From the NCBI RefSeq assembly GCF_000296215.2, contig NZ_CP013949.1, forward strand, positions 6,255,501-6,319,500: 64,000 nucleotides of DNA, in the 5' to 3' direction. This document shows, piece after piece, positions 37,403 to 47,149 of this stretch (position 1 is its first letter; each line of letters begins with the position of its first letter). This stretch comes from Bradyrhizobium sp. CCGE-LA001 (GTDB taxonomy: Bacteria; Pseudomonadota; Alphaproteobacteria; Rhizobiales; Xanthobacteraceae). Under the pieces are notes generated by a model. That model had not been told where the DNA came from and did not search any database. It saw only the letters and a list, made by a program, of their open reading frames with translations. The position numbers were made by a program, and so were the translations under genes.

Positions 37403-38848
37403 AGAATGACACCCAGCTTAATTGCGCCTTCAATAAGATCATTAAAAGGGAGGTGGAGAGGCTTTATGGCTTCCAGAGCCTACCTGCGGGCCGATAATGG
37501 AAACGCGAACCCATGTCCATTGTGGCCCGCGCCCGGGTGGAGGCGAGGCGTTGAATCAAGTATCTCTTGAGAAACGGGAAGCCGAACAGCCATACCCTTG
37601 GGAGAACAGCACGCTGCGGTGACCTTTCTCAAATGAATTTGTGCTAGCGCATGGGTGTCTCAGCTGGCCGAGTCTCCGCGTTTGGCTTGAACGTGCATTC
37701 TTAAGGTCTTTGAGCGCACGATTTCGGCCGTTGCGCATCAAAAACGCATTTTTAAGGCATCTTTCGCGACTACTAAGACGTAGCGCAGCACGAACCCGTC
37801 TAGTGCTGTCGAGATGCGCGCATGGCCGTTTCAAGCCGCTGGAGAGGCCTCATGACGCCGCGGCTTCATGCGAGCAGGATGTGAAGTGGCCAATCACTGC
37901 CCTGCAGGGGCGGGAGCACAGTCTCATCTGATTGTCCATTTACAATGATTGACTCTGAGTGGACAAGAGCAAAAGGTTTCTCGTTGCACTCAAGAGACCC
38001 TTATACCCCCCCAGTAGAGCGCCCTGAGCCGCAAGCCTGGCACGAGCAGGAAGAGTATTGTCGACATGTTGTTCATCTGGAGCACTTACGTCTTCACTCG
38101 GACGAATGCTCCGTCGGCGAGGATCGGGAGAGGCCCACGACGAGCAGCACCTTTGAAACACGCATCTCGGCGAGCGCGCTAGCTGCGAGCGTGTCACCCG
38201 AAAGGATCTTGTCGACTTGCGCCATTTGTCCGCGTTTGGGGCGCCGTACGCGGAGGATCTCGATTGGATGCATCAAAGAATGACGCGCGTCCCTGTGGCC
38301 CGAGACGCGCAGTCGCTCAACAGTGCAGACACAAGCATGTTCAGAGAACCAAACAGTTGTAGATTTTTGAGTGCAGCCGGGTTCCGAATTATGAGACCCA
38401 CAGTGGTGCAGAGTGTCGCCAACACGCAAGGTGCAGTCCACCTCCGAAGGTGCCCTCGTTTCGCCGAAAGTTGGTGTGCGTGGTCCCATTGAAAGAGGCG
38501 TGGCCAGGGATCACAGGCAATTTGACGGTTACATTCGCGTCGGCAGCAGCGTGGGTTTTGACGCCAGCTTCGCCCTCACCTATTGGAACGACCTTGCTCC
38601 CGTCACCTTAAGGATGGCCGGCTCTTCCAGAACGCACCAACCTTCGATTACGGTATCGACCGTAACGAAAGATGCAGACGCAGGCACACGCGCACCCATT
38701 CTCTTCGTGCGGTCACCCCGTCCGGCGCGCCCGTAGCAAAGATCGCCATGCCTTGCTTGGAGGCGAGGCACCGATGCGGATCCAACTGGACAAATGATAG
38801 GGTTTCTCTGCACTGTTACCTGGAAATTCAACTCAGGAACACAGAGAC
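37403..38848. other. 1.4-kb region without recognisable genes
   Basis: No supportable gene on either strand. A frame near 38480-38640 shows ordinary-looking protein text (FDGYIRVGSSVGFDASFAL) but no family I recognise, and may be a remnant. Confidence 0.4.
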
Positions 38849-39049
38849 CTATCGCCACATCGTTGGCGTCGAGCGAAGCGCCTCCATGGCCACCTGCCTC
38901 AGCCGCTCCGCGCTAGTTTCACCCTTTCCGGCGGCGACGAGCATCTTGGAGGCGACATGGGCGCGAAGGCCCGCCTCGCTGCGGGATATGCCCTCGCAGA
39001 CCTCATCGAGGATAGTGTTTAGAAGGGCAGTGGTGGCTGGATCCAACAC
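38849..39049 (-). CDS. Small conserved hypothetical protein of bradyrhizobia
   Basis: A 66-residue frame starts at GTG 39049 with GGAG about seven bases upstream. The sequence LDPATTALLNTILDEVCEGI, then HVASKMLVAAGKGETSAERL, matches a small all-helical protein that I recall as widespread in Bradyrhizobium with no known function. It has no membrane segment or signal peptide. Confidence 0.7.
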   Translation of the reverse strand: MLDPATTALLNTILDEVCEGISRSEAGLRAHVASKMLVAAGKGETSAERLRQVAMEALRSTPTMWR

Positions 39050-40392
39050 TCTGCGACTCCAAAATATAAAAGATCAAACTGCGAGAGACGCGATGAATAC
39101 CTCTTCAAACGACCTTTCAGCTGCGAAACTCCAAATTTAGTGGACAATTGTCCTGTAGTTGGTTGCAAGACCTTGGATGCGCCACCGAAAATGCTGCTCC
39201 CCCTATAACGCAGTGCTACAGAACGGCGGCCCCGCCGAAATCCAGCGCCGATCCGACACTTTTCGAGGATTTTCACCGAGTTGGTATGGACACTATTTAT
39301 AGAACTGTTCAGTCGGCTCGCAGCATACTAGGTTATACACCCGCCCTTTGAGCAGAGGAGGCGAACCGGCTACGGGCCGGAATTCGCCGCGCCCCAGAAA
39401 TGCAACGACTGCCCATTTTCGACCAGTTTTCATACTTTCAGATCTCGCTTAAGCGCCGCCGGCGATGTTGGTCATGGTCCCTCTCGACGGACACGGGCTC
39501 GCTGGTGATGATCGGTTCTAAGCGCAATCGAGCAGCCGCCAGTTATGAAGCAAACAGGGCCCTGTTTTTGCTGCTGGGCGCACCGGGCAGTTCGCCACAC
39601 CGGCCCGGGCCGCGAGCGGCTCCCCATGAGAGTTGCCGCTTGCCTAGCTCGCCTCAGCTCATGCTAGTTAAAGTCCAAGCGGCCAATTCTATGAAGCACA
39701 TGAAGGCGGAGCAACGATCGAGCACCGCCGGCCCCGCCTCCAAAGCACCCGGTCTATAAAAACAAACAAGCGGCCAGCTGAAACGTCGTGCGATCGAAGT
39801 GCAAAATCGGAGCGACAAGATCCATCATCTTAATGACCGGCCCTTGTGATGGAAGCGCGCGCCTTGTGACCAACCGTCTACGCTGCTCGGACCGAGATCG
39901 CGCTAGCTTGACGCGACCAAGGCATCACCGAGTTCTTTCATCTCTTACTTGTTCTACTCTCTTGCTGCGCTATCCGTCGGTCATTCATTTTGACTGCACT
40001 CGTGATCAAAAGCGCCTTTTTTTTCGCGAGCCATGCCTTTTCCCAGCCGAGGCTGCCAAGTCATTATATCTCCGTTCGGGAGCGACACTAATCAAGCAAG
40101 TGATGACGAAACTGTCCGATCGCTGCCGATCTGCATACTTCCAGGTGAGACGCCTTCTGCCTTGATCGCTGGCGTCAGCCCTGGTCCATCAGCCGTTCCG
40201 AAAGTTCCGTCCCTCGGAGATTCTCGCTTCTTTTGGACATGTTGGAGGCTAGGTTCGCCGTAAACAGAGCTCGTTGTGGTGGGAATTGGATCAAGCCCGC
40301 GTGGTAAGGTTATCAGCTACACATCGCAACTGGGCGCGATCGGACTTAAGGTACCCTGCTTCTCAAAGGTGCGGCATCACGAAAGAGATCGA
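39050..40392. other. 1.3-kb region without recognisable genes
   Basis: Short frames only, no motifs. Probably decayed DNA. Confidence 0.45.
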
Positions 40393-40413
40393 TGGCCGGG
40401 ACGAGCCCGGCCA
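40393..40413 (-). terminator. GC-rich hairpin downstream of the M16 operon
   Basis: TGGCCGGG and CCCGGCCA form a perfect 8-bp stem with a 5-base loop, about 50 bases past the last M16 stop codon. The tail on the minus strand is only weakly T-rich (ATCGATCTCTTTC), so termination is plausible but unproven. Confidence 0.5.
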
Positions 40414-40465
40414 ACCGGGAAGGGACGAGTAGTCACTTCAAATTTGGTGCCGGCGGGGTAACGGG

Positions 40466-41803
40466 CTACGCTGCGGCTCGGGTGGCGCGCCCGACCATAG
40501 CGGTAAGAAGCCCCTGGCCCCACAAGCGCCTCGCAGCCTTGCTTGCATCTTCCAGCGTGACCGCGTCGATGATAGCGTTGCGCTTCGCGGTATAGTCGAT
40601 CGGCAACTTATCTATCTGATAGTGCAGCAGCACGTGGGCCAGCTTGGACGACGTGTCGAGTTCGAGCATCTGCGAGCCCTTGAGATAGGACTTGGCATCA
40701 TCGAGCTCCTTTTGGGTCGGACCCTCCTGGGCAATGCGGCACAACTCGCTCTCAATTGCATCGATGGTCTCGCCGGCGCGATCGCCGCGCGTGCCGGTAC
40801 TGCCGATGTACAAGGCCGAATGCTCCATCCATACGAGCCATTCGGATGCCGAATAGGCCAGCCCCCGCTTCTCGCGCACTTCGCGATGGAGCCGGGAAGA
40901 CAAACCTGCGCCGCCGACAATGTGGTTGACGATATAGGCGGCCATGAAGTCCGGATCACTGCGCTTCACACCGGGCCCGCCGAAGCTGATCGCCGTCTGA
41001 GGAACGTCGAGGGGAACGTAAGCCAAACGTGGCGGCGCGGCCGCTTCGACGTCGGCGACCGGCTTGAGCTGCGCTTTAGCTGGTAAGGCGCCAAAGGACT
41101 GGTCAAGCAACTTACCCAGTGTTGCCGGATCAACGTCGCCGACCACCGCGATCTTCAGCGTGTCCTTGGCAAGCACACGGCCGACATAGTCTTTCAGGTC
41201 TGCCACTGTGATGGTGGGAACACTCTCGATAGTGCCGTTAACCTGACGTCCGTAAGGGTGATCCCCGAAGGCGATTTCCCACAATTTGCGGCTCGCAAGC
41301 GCGGTGGGATCCGTGGTCTCATGATGCAGGCAAGAGATAACCTGCGAACGGATGCGCTCGACATCGGCCGCTTCGAAATGCGGCGAGATCAGTGCCATTC
41401 GCAACAGGTCGAAAGCCTCGTCCTTGTTGTCGCGAAGCATCCGCAAGCTACCGCGGACCTCATCGTGGCCGGCGCTGAAAGAGAGCTGGATGGCACGTCG
41501 CTCGAGGCGCCCCTGAAAGGTCTTGGCGTCGAGATCGCCGGAGCCTTCGTCAAGCAGATTGGCCACGAGATTGGCGACACCCGGTTTGCCAGCAGGGTCC
41601 TGCGCCGCTCCGCCGGCAAACGCATATTCCATTGCGATCAGCGGCACGGTCGCATCCTGCACGAACCAGGCCTCGATCCCGTCTGGCGAGATCAAATGCT
41701 GGATTCTTGCGGCAGCCTGCGATGAAGCCGTTGATGCAGTGGCTGCGGCGCACCTCGCAGATATAAGCGGCAGACGTTTGTCGCGAATGAAAGAATAGGT
41801 CAC
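40466..41803 (-). CDS. M16 peptidase-like subunit without zinc site
   Basis: The 445-residue protein has the M16 fold (GIEAWFVQDATVPLIAMEYAF, LVANLLDEGSGDLDAKTFQG) but lacks the HxxEH zinc motif: the equivalent helix reads GVANLVANLLDEG. Such inactive partners pair with an active subunit to form the digestion chamber. The start is taken as GTG 41803, which overlaps the stop of the active-subunit gene (GTGA) and follows GAGGAG; this implies coupled translation in equal amounts. The Arg/Tyr pair near the C-terminus typical of M16 C-domains can be seen in SSRLHREVREKRGLAYSASE. Confidence 0.88.
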   Translation of the reverse strand: MTYSFIRDKRLPLISARCAAATASTASSQAAARIQHLISPDGIEAWFVQDATVPLIAMEYAFAGGAAQDPAGKPGVANLVANLLDEGSGDLDAKTFQGRLERRAIQLSFSAGHDEVRGSLRMLRDNKDEAFDLLRMALISPHFEAADVERIRSQVISCLHHETTDPTALASRKLWEIAFGDHPYGRQVNGTIESVPTITVADLKDYVGRVLAKDTLKIAVVGDVDPATLGKLLDQSFGALPAKAQLKPVADVEAAAPPRLAYVPLDVPQTAISFGGPGVKRSDPDFMAAYIVNHIVGGAGLSSRLHREVREKRGLAYSASEWLVWMEHSALYIGSTGTRGDRAGETIDAIESELCRIAQEGPTQKELDDAKSYLKGSQMLELDTSSKLAHVLLHYQIDKLPIDYTAKRNAIIDAVTLEDASKAARRLWGQGLLTAMVGRATRAAA

Positions 41804-43191
41804 GAACGCTGCTCCTCGCGCTTGGCGGCGGTGGTGTCCTTGATCAGATAACCGGTGACCGAGCGCGTCTTGTCGAGCCATTTTTGCGCGACGGTGCGGA
41901 CTTGTTCCGCAGTGACGGCACGGATGCGGTCCGGTCGGCTTCGGATATCCTCGATGGACAGTCCCGTGCTCAGCGCTTGTCCGTACTGGTACGCGAGAAC
42001 CAGCTGGTTGTCTTGGGCATAGATCGCGTCCGCAATCAGCTTGGTCTTGACCCGTTCCTGATCTTCGTCGCGGATCTGGTTCCGCGCCATGTCAGCGATG
42101 ACTCTGTCGATCACCTGCTCGATTTCAGCGAAGCTGACGCCGGGCTGGGGCCAGGCCGTGACCACGAACTGCGTCGGGTCGAGCGAGTAGCTGGAATAGT
42201 GGGCGCTCGCCGAAACCGCGAGCGGTCCGTCGACGACAAGAGCTCGGTAGAGACAGGAATTGCTGCCGCCGCCCATCAATTGCGCGAGCACTTCGATCGC
42301 GGCGCTCTCGCCGGGAGCCGCAGTTGTTGCCGAGGGCACCACATAAGCGCGCGTGACGCTTGGCTGCTCGACGCGGGGATCGGACAACGTGACGGCGCGC
42401 GCTGCGGCCATTTCCGGCTCCTGCGGACGAACGCGCCGCGCCGGAATCGCGGGCTGCGCTGGGATCGCACCGAACTCGCGCTCGGCCAGCGGACGCACAT
42501 CGGCTGCCTCGACGTCTCCGGCGATCACGAGGATCGCATTATTGGGTGCATAGAAGCGGCGGTAGAAGGCGAGCGCATCCTCGCGATCGAGTTTCTCGAT
42601 CTCCTCTCGCCAGCCAATTATTGGCCGACCATAGGGATGATTGAGGTAAAGCGCGGCCATGATCTGCGCGCCGAGGCGCGCGTGGGGATTGTTGGCCACT
42701 CGCATGTTGTACTCCTCGAGCACCACGTCGCGCTCGGGCAGCACGTGCTCGTCCTTAAGAACCAAGCCGGTCATGCGATCGGCCTCGAAGGCCAGCATTG
42801 TCGGCAATTGTTCGCGCGGGAGGCGCTGGACGTAGGCGGTGTAGTCAACATCGGTGAAAGCGTTTTGGTCACCCCCAACCCGATCCACGGTCTGACTGAA
42901 TTCGTCGAGTGGATGCTTGTCGGTGCCCTTGAACATGAGATGTTCGAGGAAATGCGCGAGACCGGACTTGCCGGCTGGCTCATCGGAGGAGCCAACCTTG
43001 TACCAGATCATCTCCGTCGCCACTGGCGTGCGATGGTCGGGGATCACGACCACCTGAAGTCCGTTACTCAGAACGAAGCTGGTGGGCGGAGCCGAAGTGG
43101 ACGTGGTTTGGACGGCCGGGCCGCCGGTGGAGAGCGCGCAGGTTAAGATCAGTCCAGCAGGAACGCGAGCCGGCAAACGGCCTGGGAACAT
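41800..43191 (-). CDS. M16 zinc metallopeptidase, catalytic subunit
   Basis: From ATG 43191 (AGGGA seven bases upstream) this is a 463-residue exported protease with an N-terminal signal-like segment (RVPAGLILTCALSTGGPA). The inverted zinc motif HFLEH lies at about residues 80-84, with the third ligand Glu in VVLEEYNMRV near residue 157. It should degrade peptides in the periplasm together with the downstream inactive partner. A longer start at 43305 would place the signal segment internally and is less likely. Confidence 0.92.
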   Translation of the reverse strand: MFPGRLPARVPAGLILTCALSTGGPAVQTTSTSAPPTSFVLSNGLQVVVIPDHRTPVATEMIWYKVGSSDEPAGKSGLAHFLEHLMFKGTDKHPLDEFSQTVDRVGGDQNAFTDVDYTAYVQRLPREQLPTMLAFEADRMTGLVLKDEHVLPERDVVLEEYNMRVANNPHARLGAQIMAALYLNHPYGRPIIGWREEIEKLDREDALAFYRRFYAPNNAILVIAGDVEAADVRPLAEREFGAIPAQPAIPARRVRPQEPEMAAARAVTLSDPRVEQPSVTRAYVVPSATTAAPGESAAIEVLAQLMGGGSNSCLYRALVVDGPLAVSASAHYSSYSLDPTQFVVTAWPQPGVSFAEIEQVIDRVIADMARNQIRDEDQERVKTKLIADAIYAQDNQLVLAYQYGQALSTGLSIEDIRSRPDRIRAVTAEQVRTVAQKWLDKTRSVTGYLIKDTTAAKREEQRS

Positions 43192-44341
43192 CGCAATCCC
43201 TGAAGAGGCTCGACGCCAAACGCCCGTGAAGAAAGTACGAGAAGTCGGCGGGCATTTGGCCCCGGCGTACTCATCGAGAATGTTCGTCCGCTCCTGACTT
43301 GGCATGCTCGTTTAAGGGCTCCGTAGCAGTTCGTTGGGCACAGGGAGTGAGGTCGTGATTGACGTTCATTTCTAGCTGTCCGGCAATCTAATCGAAGGCT
43401 CCCTACGCGAGACCGTTGTCGGTCCGATGCATATACGCATAAGCCAGAGCATTATTCGTGCCAAAAAGCCCTTCATCTGTAGTGAGAGCAGCGAGAACAG
43501 CGATGTCGCATGTCCAACATTCGTCGGATATCGTACACTCTCAATCGAATTTTGACCTACCACCTCGACAAAGGCGTGCTGCTCATCGAAGTGAACAATC
43601 GGGCGCGTGAGCGTAGGGCAATCAGCACCGACACGCGGCATTATGCCGAGCACATAGACTGCAGAGTTGGCTGTAACCTACTGCAAAGTTTTCTTGTTAC
43701 CAAACGCTTACACCGAGCCGGAGGGGTCTGATTCGGCACAATTCGAGGCTTACCGCGTGACGTTTGTGACTCAGTCGCCTTGCTTTTTTCGAGTTCTTGT
43801 CCAGGAGTGGCTGTGCCGGCAGCGCGGCATCTCGGACCGAACATCAACCGGGGCGGCCGTATCCTCAAGCGGACGCTGCCGGCAATTGAAAGCATCCTAA
43901 ACCGATATAACGCTGATCTGATCCACGCTGTGATTGACACCGGATCTTGACGTCGACTCGAGTAATTCGCACCGCTGTTACGGAGCTGCTCGAACAGAGG
44001 CCCTCCCCCGATCACCCCGTCGTCATAGAGCATGGCTCGCCCGGCGTCCTCTCGTTGGACTCCCGGCGGTTCGCAGAGCCTCTTGGCCCGCGAATTGCTA
44101 TTCCAACCTCAAGCTCCGTTCCATCTTCTTGAAGAGATCGCGCAGTCACGCTTCTGAGCAGGCGCTTCTAACGCCGACAAGATCCGAAGCGCCTGTAGCG
44201 CCTCAATCGAGATTTGGCCGAAAGCGCGTCAGGGAGCCAGGCCGGCGAGTTCGGCGGGACGTGCCGGCGCTGAAGAGATATCAGCTGTCAGGCGTTTCCG
44301 CATCACTAGAACTTGTCCGTTCCGGAGACAATCGGAGCACA
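43192..44341. other. Gap between the M16 genes and the LysR gene
   Basis: Divergent promoters are expected here. No gene is recognised; a 73-codon frame at 43510-43731 has no identifiable product. Confidence 0.45.
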
Positions 44342-45337
44342 ATGCTTATGCCAACAACCACCGCAGCCAGAATCGAGAAAGAAATAAGTCAGATGCGCAA
44401 GCTACCTATTCTAAAAAGCCTTCATCTGTTTGAGGCAGTGAGCGAGTTTTCAAGCTTCTCGAAGGCGGCTGAGCACTTGAACATAACAACCGGAGCGGTA
44501 AGTTATCAGATGCGCCTCCTTGAGGATTGGTTTGGAAGGAGACTGTTCCTTCGCCGCAACTCGGGTGTGCGGCTGACATCCGACGGGGAACAGCTGAAGC
44601 GCAGCTGTGCGAGCGCGTTCACAATGCTCGAGAAAGGATGCTACGCACTACGAAGGCGCGATGCGGGGCAATCAGTGGTCGTGGGGTGCTCACCGACATT
44701 TTTGGCGCACAGTCTCTTGCCCCGCATTGGTGCGTTCCGTCAACTCCATTCGGATATTGATTTTGTTTTTAAGACCGATTCCGATCTAGACTCGCTGTCT
44801 GTTGGCGCGGTGGACGTATTGTTCATTTCAGGCCTGTTTAAGCGGCCGCTTCCCTTCCGTGAGGTGCACGTATCGAACGAGACGATTGGGCCTGTGTGTG
44901 CGCCCGTCGCGCTCGAGGCGATCAAAAGCCCCGAAAACATTATCTCTATCCCTCTGCTGCGCGAGTCCGCCAAGCCGGATGCTTGGAACGAATGGGCCGA
45001 AGCAGCTGCAATATGCTTGCGGGGATCGCGCCACGTCGTGTTCGATACATTTTTTCTGGCCCTCGAGGCGGCTAAAAGTGGCCTTGGGGCCGCGATAACC
45101 TCGCAGATCCTGGTCAAAAACAATATTGAAAAGGGAGAGCTTGTGGCTCCATTTGGGTTTGTGCCGATCGATCGCTCGATCCACATGTTCATCAATGAAC
45201 ACGCGCGAAATGTGACCGCTGTTAAAGAGTTTCGGAGCTGGGTACTCTCAGAAATACTCACCCGGGATGATCTGGTTTCGCATTCTAAAGGCGCAACTCG
45301 AGAGGCCGAGCAGTCACTGTTGGCGTCAGTCCGTTGA
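44342..45337 (+). CDS. LysR-family regulator (GcvA-like)
   Basis: The protein (331 residues from ATG 44342, GGAG upstream) has the LysR helix-turn-helix beginning RKLPILKSLHLFEAVSEF, with FSSFSKAAEHLNITTGAVSY, the pattern of the GcvA/AmpR group, then an effector-binding domain (VVGCSPTFLAHSLLPRIGAF). A start at Met 44393 is equally possible and gives the family-typical N-terminus. It converges on the leftward DUF3088-MFS-TPR-peptide group, its stop only 25 bp from that of DUF3088, so it may regulate those genes though it is not divergent from them. An in-frame extension upstream to 43934 is unlikely to be coding. Confidence 0.88.
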   Translation: MLMPTTTAARIEKEISQMRKLPILKSLHLFEAVSEFSSFSKAAEHLNITTGAVSYQMRLLEDWFGRRLFLRRNSGVRLTSDGEQLKRSCASAFTMLEKGCYALRRRDAGQSVVVGCSPTFLAHSLLPRIGAFRQLHSDIDFVFKTDSDLDSLSVGAVDVLFISGLFKRPLPFREVHVSNETIGPVCAPVALEAIKSPENIISIPLLRESAKPDAWNEWAEAAAICLRGSRHVVFDTFFLALEAAKSGLGAAITSQILVKNNIEKGELVAPFGFVPIDRSIHMFINEHARNVTAVKEFRSWVLSEILTRDDLVSHSKGATREAEQSLLASVR

Positions 45338-45362
45338 TAGTCAGGGCAACAAGGCAGACCTT

Positions 45363-45713
45363 TCACGGATGAGGGACCGGAAATCCGTGGCGCATGGCTA
45401 AAAGCTGGAGGATCGAACACGGATCGGTGACATAGGCGAACCCGTTCGCGTACTTCGCGCTCTTCGGCGTAGGACTTCCCTTATCGAAAATGAGAACCGG
45501 CGCTGACTGATGATCCTGGCCGAGCCTCTCGATGAGAGCGGCTCGTGGCTTGGCCCACGCAATTCGAAAAACATCGAGTCTCGTAGCGCAGCTTGGAAAC
45601 GCGGACAGCACCCCTTCCAGCAGCGAGCATTGCCAGCAACAGAATTGCTGTCCGGGAAATGCAGGATCTGAAAAAGGTTGTTCTAAAAGAAACAGCTGAT
45701 CTTTTGGCATCAT
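45363..45713 (-). CDS. DUF3088 thioredoxin-like protein
   Basis: The 116-residue product begins MMPKDQLFLLEQPFSDPAFP and includes the CCWQC cysteine pair at about residues 26-30 and the ending LLAMRHGFPVPHP, a good match to what I recall of the DUF3088 family (thioredoxin-like fold). The cysteines suggest a redox or metal role, not demonstrated. It starts 14 bases after the MFS stop and is therefore in the same operon. Confidence 0.78.
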   Translation of the reverse strand: MMPKDQLFLLEQPFSDPAFPGQQFCCWQCSLLEGVLSAFPSCATRLDVFRIAWAKPRAALIERLGQDHQSAPVLIFDKGSPTPKSAKYANGFAYVTDPCSILQLLAMRHGFPVPHP

Positions 45714-45726
45714 GTTGATCTCGGAT

Positions 45727-46908
45727 CTATCGATCGACAGGACACGAAACTTGAGGATGCCCAGATCTGACGATGGCGAAGATCGCAACGGCAAAAGCGA
45801 GAAATGCGCTAGCCGCGCATATCAGCACGATAATGCCGAAAGGGAGCCGATCACCCAAAAGAGACACAACGATGCCATTTCCCATGGCACCGCTACAGGT
45901 ACAACATTGAAATAGACCGGAAAGGCGACCGGCTCGATCCAGAGACACCGTCGAAACCATGTGCGTGTGAGCGGCAACCGCAAATATTTGGCCGAAGCCA
46001 AGCATTGCGCTGCTTGACGCGATCACCACCGACAGCCCAGCATCGAGTGACATGACCGCAAGGCATGTGGCGAGCAGCAATGCGGCCCCTGCGATGGTTG
46101 GCAAAGCCCCCATCCAGTTGAAGATCGGCTTGGCGGCTAGGGTTCCCAGCAGGGCCAAAACGCCATTGATCAACACGATACTCAGTAGAACACCTTTGTC
46201 CAGAACTCCTCCGGCTGTGGCGCGTATTGCCGGATAAACATTGATGATGCCCGCGCCGAGATTGAGAAGAACGACCGCAAAGAATGCGGGATAGAGCGGT
46301 GCCAAATCCAGGATGGTTCCGGACGACGACGACGTTTCAGACGCTGACCGAAGCCTTTTGAAATGCTGCTTGACGGCAAAGAGCATCATCAGGGATAGGC
46401 AGACCGCCAATAAGTTGAGCGCTAGAACGCCTCGCAAATGCAACTTCTCAGCTAATGCGGCACCTGCAAACATTCCGAGCAGATAGGTAAGCCAATCGAT
46501 ATTGGCGATGTTGCGCAGCACTGAAATCATGCGGCCTTCTGACATGGTTCGACGGAAGAACGATACTTCTGCGGAGAGGTGGACGGGCTGGACCAAGCTC
46601 AGGACGGCCATGCAAGCATAGCTCAAAATGGCATCGGGCCCGTCCACGTAGAAGATGGACAGCAGCGCGCATATTCGCACTGCATTGACGATCATCATGG
46701 CGGTGATCGGATCACTTCTGTCGACTAGCGGGGATAAGAAGAGGCTCCCAAAGATGATAGGAGCAAACATGACCGCAACGCCAGCACCGGCGGCACTCAT
46801 ACCGGATTGAACGAGGTCGATCAGGATGCCTATTCGGAAAGCCCAGCTGCCGATCTGAATCATCAGATGCGACAGATAGACCAGCTGCCGTGCGCTCGCC
46901 TCACTCAT
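45727..46908 (-). CDS. MFS exporter-like permease
   Basis: The 393-residue membrane protein has about eleven to twelve helices and the general MFS layout (LFLSPLVDRSDPITA loop after helix 2, a central hydrophilic linker HFKRLRSASETSSSS, and a second helical half). It resembles small-molecule or enterobactin-type exporters more than nutrient importers. It sits between the TPR/peptide genes and DUF3088, so it may export the product of this locus. No substrate is evident. Confidence 0.82.
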   Translation of the reverse strand: MSEASARQLVYLSHLMIQIGSWAFRIGILIDLVQSGMSAAGAGVAVMFAPIIFGSLFLSPLVDRSDPITAMMIVNAVRICALLSIFYVDGPDAILSYACMAVLSLVQPVHLSAEVSFFRRTMSEGRMISVLRNIANIDWLTYLLGMFAGAALAEKLHLRGVLALNLLAVCLSLMMLFAVKQHFKRLRSASETSSSSGTILDLAPLYPAFFAVVLLNLGAGIINVYPAIRATAGGVLDKGVLLSIVLINGVLALLGTLAAKPIFNWMGALPTIAGAALLLATCLAVMSLDAGLSVVIASSSAMLGFGQIFAVAAHTHMVSTVSLDRAGRLSGLFQCCTCSGAMGNGIVVSLLGDRLPFGIIVLICAASAFLAFAVAIFAIVRSGHPQVSCPVDR

Positions 46909-46914
46909 TATGAC

Positions 46915-47046
46915 CTAGCTCAGCCGATAAACGCGAGTGGATATCGCTTGATACAGAAGCGAGGATGACGCAGGTCCTTGTGCTCGAGGATCGCCGCGAC
47001 AAGCCCGCGAGAGCATCGCGAGCGGTCTGCGAGTTTCGCCAGACAT
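46915..47046 (-). CDS. Possible 43-residue peptide gene just upstream of the MFS gene
   Basis: A frame from ATG 47046 to a stop at 46915 has a perfect AAGGAGG ten bases before its start and ends seven bases before the MFS start. The product is Arg/Ser-rich with no recognised motif. The strong ribosome site and tight fit in the operon are the only evidence; composition looks like random GC-rich translation. Confidence 0.3.
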   Translation of the reverse strand: MSGETRRPLAMLSRACRGDPRAQGPASSSLLYQAISTRVYRLS

Positions 47047-47149
47047 TGGCCCAGAGCCTCCTTGACGAATAGCTACATCCCTGTCGAACCGTGTTGCACG
47101 CCGCCTTAGTGCGACGGCAAGCAGGCTGTGAGCAGCACGCTCATGATGC

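Noticed and set aside
41884..43146. 420-codon open frame on the plus strand opposite the M16 catalytic gene
   Set aside because: It is the antisense of a gene with clear HFLEH motif; the product is His/Arg-rich with no family features. Long antisense frames are common in GC-rich genes.
43934..44341. N-terminal extension of the LysR gene
   Set aside because: Open in frame but Arg/Ser-rich and unlike LysR proteins; the helix-turn-helix starts shortly after residue 20 of the shorter form.
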